From assembly GCA_041648955.1 (NCBI GenBank), contig JBAZOD010000045.1:1-7886 (forward strand): a stretch of 7,886 nucleotides of DNA, written 5' to 3'. The DNA is from JBAZOD01 sp041648955 (GTDB taxonomy: Bacteria > Patescibacteriota > Patescibacteriia > Patescibacteriales > JAQTRU01). This document shows positions 5,883-7,886 of this stretch, piece after piece (position 1 is the first letter of the stretch; every line of letters starts with the position of its first letter). Under the pieces are notes generated by a model. That model saw only the letters and a program-made list of their open reading frames with translations, searched no databases and was not told the DNA's origin. The translations under genes and the position numbers were made by a program.

Positions 5883-6926
5883 TTAATAAAATGCAGCCTG
5901 TGTCTCCAAATCTCTTTTTCTGTTTTTCCCCACCTCCTCAGTGATGCGCCCCGCCTCAACTAATTTATCAATTGCTTTATTCATGGTAATCATTCCTTCT
6001 TTTTGACTAGTTTGAATAACCGTATAAATTTGGCCAAACTGATTGCGTCTTATTAAATTGGCAATAGCGCTGTTATTTATCATAATTTCTCTGGCGGCTA
6101 TTCGTTCTCCGTTTTTCCCCGGTAAAAGATGCTGCGATATTACCGCCCGCAAAGAAGATGCTAATTGGCTTAAAATCTGCTGTTGTTGATGAGAAGGAAA
6201 AACATCTATAATACGTTCAATGGTATCAGCTGCTGTTGAAGTATGCAAGGTCGACAAAACTAAGTGACCCGTTTCAGCCGCGGTCAAAACTGCGGAAATA
6301 GTTTCCAAATCGCGCATTTCTCCCACCATGATAACATTCGGATCTTGCCGTAAAGCGTATTTCAAGGCAGAGGCAAAACTAGTAGTGTCGCTGCCTAATT
6401 CTCTTTGCTCAATAATACTCTGTTTTTCTTCAAATAAATATTCTATCGGATCTTCAATGGTTATAATATGCGAACGTCTTTCTTTATTTATGATATCAAG
6501 CATCACTGCCAGAGTGGTTGATTTACCGGAGCCAGAAGGGCCAGTCACCAGAATCAAACCATCACGCATATGAGTAAGCTTGTAAATTGTTTCATTGAGA
6601 TGAATCTCTTCTGGTGTGGGAATTTTGGTTGGAATCAAGCGGGCAGACAAGGCGATTTTTCCTTCTTGATAATGAAGATTAACGCGAAAACGGGCGCCAA
6701 AAAATTCCTGCGCCAAATCAAGCTCTCTTTTTTCATTAAATCTTTCCCAGGTTTTTTGATCAATTAAAGTCCGAATAGCAGTTTCCAGATCCTTATTTTC
6801 TATTACTCCGTGATTTAATTTTAATAATTCCCCTTCCACACGCAAAGCCGGGATGCTGCCGGCTGCCAAGTGCAGATCTGAGGCTTTTTGATCTATAGCT
6901 TGTTTGAAATAAGAGGCGATGTCCAT
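5883..6926 (-). CDS. pilT: Type IV pilus retraction ATPase PilT
   Basis: PilT is the hexameric cytoplasmic ATPase that powers pilus depolymerisation (twitching, DNA uptake, surface attachment). At 347 residues it is close to the usual length of about 345. The N-terminal domain shows ASDLHLAAGSIPALRVEGEL (15-34). The ATPase core has Walker A GPSGSGKS (129-136), the Asp box TIEDPIEY (156-163), Walker B VIMVGEMRD (198-206) and the His box STLHTSTAADTIERIID (225-241). The C-terminal AIRNLIRE-type motif reads AIANLIRR (287-294), retaining NLIR but with changes at the third and last positions. All catalytic elements are intact. It is the first gene of the six-gene block, behind an extended -10 promoter. 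No pilB, pilC or pilin gene is in the window, so the rest of the pilus machinery must lie elsewhere if it exists. The stop is TAA. Confidence 0.97.
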   Translation of the reverse strand: MDIASYFKQAIDQKASDLHLAAGSIPALRVEGELLKLNHGVIENKDLETAIRTLIDQKTWERFNEKRELDLAQEFFGARFRVNLHYQEGKIALSARLIPTKIPTPEEIHLNETIYKLTHMRDGLILVTGPSGSGKSTTLAVMLDIINKERRSHIITIEDPIEYLFEEKQSIIEQRELGSDTTSFASALKYALRQDPNVIMVGEMRDLETISAVLTAAETGHLVLSTLHTSTAADTIERIIDVFPSHQQQQILSQLASSLRAVISQHLLPGKNGERIAAREIMINNSAIANLIRRNQFGQIYTVIQTSQKEGMITMNKAIDKLVEAGRITEEVGKNRKRDLETQAAFY

Positions 6927-6932
6927 ATTAGA

Positions 6933-6967
6933 AATTAATAATTTATAATGGATAATTAATAATTATC
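6933..6967. repeat. Palindrome plus direct repeat between the pilT promoter and its start codon
   Basis: GATAATTA-A-TAATTATC at 6951-6967 is a perfect palindrome with 8-base arms and a 1-base centre. Within and before it, AATTAATAATT occurs twice in the same orientation (6933-6943 and 6954-6964), spaced by exactly 21 bases, about two helical turns. The palindrome lies at the expected transcription start (near 6969). It might be an operator or form a 5' hairpin; the A/T-only composition makes chance a serious alternative. Confidence 0.45.
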
Positions 6968-6975
6968 TTAATTTT

Positions 6976-7004
6976 ATTATAACATTTAGCGACTCAAAAA
7001 ACAA
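6976..7004 (-). promoter_or_regulatory. Extended -10 promoter for the pilT block
   Basis: The minus strand carries TGTTATAAT at 6984-6976, a perfect -10 hexamer with the TGn extension. At the 17-base spacing, TTGTTT (7004-6999) shares TTG with the consensus -35. The predicted start near 6969 gives a leader of about 43 bases to the pilT ATG. The -35 lies just past the stop codon of the upstream VanZ-QueH gene, so the promoter uses nearly the whole 84-base gap. Confidence 0.72.
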
Positions 7005-7010
7005 TAATGA

Positions 7011-7886
7011 CTATGAACGTCGCGAAAATTCACACCCGCAATAATTTTGTCGGTAAAGACCGAGCTCTTTGGCTAGACAGGCTGATTTTTTAAAGCCATC
7101 ATGCTTTTTAAAATCTTTTTCTAAAAAATTAACTCCGTATTTTTTCCCTATTTCTTGGCCAATTCTTATAATCGCAACCGCGTCTTTATGCGGACTGGTT
7201 GTTAAAGTGGTGGTAAAAAATGGAAAATTCATTTTTCTAGCGCGAACAGCGGTTTCCTCTAATCTGTCTTTATAACAAATTAAACACCTCGCTCCCCTTT
7301 CCGGATCGCTTTCTTTGCCTTTTATTTTTACTAGCCACGGCTGATGATCGTATTTTTCTGAAATTATTTTTAATTTAAATTTTTTAGCGATCTTTTTTGC
7401 TTCTTTTAATCTCTTTTCATATTCTTCCATCGGATAAATATTCGGATTATAAAAATACAAAATCGGATTATAATCCTCTCTTAATTCCTGAGAAACATAA
7501 ACTCCACAGCCAACACAGCAAATATGAACTAAAATTTTCGGCTTAAATTTATAAAATATAATAAAAGCGTAAATAATAGCCAAAATAGCTCCTAATATTC
7601 CAGCTGATAAATCCCAAATGCTTGCTTCTCGTCCGGGGACAAAATTTTGAATATATTCGCAAATAAGCGCATAAAAAAAGCTGGCAAAAAAACTAAAAAT
7701 TACTAAGATCTTAAAATTTATTTTTTTAAACTCCAGGCCAGCTAAAATAATTAAATAGGGTAAAATTCCGAAAAAAATAAGATGAATTCCTTTGTCAGAA
7801 AAAGTAATTTCTGAGGATTGGCTCATTTTTTGCATCGGCATGCTTAATAGGGAAAAAACAAAAAAAGCCCAACATAAAACTAAATA
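7011..7886 (-). CDS. queH: VanZ-like membrane domain fused to QueH (epoxyqueuosine reductase), 5' end outside window
   Basis: One uninterrupted frame with two domains. The first in-frame ATG seen (7841) is probably not the start: the 15 codons before it are open to the window edge and encode a hydrophobic segment ending FSLLS, as expected for the first VanZ helix, so the gene is partial. Counting from that ATG, the VanZ-like part (1-97) has SDKGIHLIFF (15-24), three further helices and EYIQNFVPGREASIWDLSAG (62-81). The QueH domain starts directly at 102: HICCVGC (106-112), YNPNIYP (131-137), RCLICYKDRLEETA (185-198), FTTTLTTSP (209-217), GLYRQNYCGC (261-270). All metal-site cysteines of the family (CC, C, CxxC, CxC) are present. 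QueH reduces epoxyqueuosine to queuosine in tRNA. No start codon precedes the QueH part, so the fusion is translational. The stop is TAG. Confidence 0.9.
   Translation of the reverse strand, partial: YLVLCWAFFVFSLLSMPMQKMSQSSEITFSDKGIHLIFFGILPYLIILAGLEFKKINFKILVIFSFFASFFYALICEYIQNFVPGREASIWDLSAGILGAILAIIYAFIIFYKFKPKILVHICCVGCGVYVSQELREDYNPILYFYNPNIYPMEEYEKRLKEAKKIAKKFKLKIISEKYDHQPWLVKIKGKESDPERGARCLICYKDRLEETAVRARKMNFPFFTTTLTTSPHKDAVAIIRIGQEIGKKYGVNFLEKDFKKHDGFKKSACLAKELGLYRQNYCGCEFSRRS

Noticed and set aside
7005..7030. Terminator after the VanZ-QueH gene (T run at about 7001-6996 on the minus strand)
   Set aside because: No inverted repeat precedes the T run; read-through or another mechanism cannot be excluded, but no intrinsic terminator is visible.
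7539..7841. A separate QueH gene starting inside the VanZ-QueH frame
   Set aside because: No ATG, GTG or TTG lies in frame close before the QueH domain, and the frame is continuous, so a separate start is unlikely.

Overview
The window is AT-rich DNA in which all nine genes lie on the minus strand, so transcription runs from high to low coordinates. Gene density is high, and within the two multi-gene blocks the genes are separated by only 18-27 bases of almost pure A/T. Every visible start codon is ATG without a recognisable Shine-Dalgarno sequence. The stops are six TAA, three TAG and no TGA, and all reading frames hold up under the standard bacterial code. Together with a PilT ATPase, a SIMPL protein and several small membrane proteins of unknown family, this suggests a small-genome bacterium of the Patescibacteria/CPR type (Parcubacteria-like). 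That placement is an inference from style and gene content; the window holds no rRNA gene or other decisive marker.

Layout in the direction of transcription: (1) At the right edge (7011-7886) is a gene cut by the window end. It encodes a VanZ-like membrane domain joined directly to a complete QueH (epoxyqueuosine reductase) domain. (2) An 84-base gap holds an extended -10 promoter and an AT-rich palindrome/direct-repeat element. (3) A six-gene block (6926 down to 2313) follows: pilT, a 108-aa soluble protein, a stomatin/slipin (SPFH) protein, a 140-aa single-pass membrane protein, a 255-aa polytopic membrane protein, and an HtrA-like trypsin-fold/PDZ protein that has lost its catalytic His and Ser. 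An intrinsic terminator at 2270-2300 closes the block. (4) A second extended -10 promoter sits only 14 bases from the next start codon. (5) A glycolytic block follows: pgk, a SIMPL-domain protein and the beginning of eno, which runs off the left edge.

The six-gene block is the most interesting part. Five of the six products are predicted to act at or on the membrane: a pilus-retraction motor, a microdomain-forming SPFH scaffold, two unknown membrane proteins and an anchored pseudoprotease with a PDZ domain. This looks like a membrane or pilus-associated module rather than a textbook operon. The second block pairs two lower-glycolysis enzymes with an envelope-anchored SIMPL protein. No CRISPR array, insertion sequence, tRNA or rRNA was seen, and no gap exceeds 300 bases.
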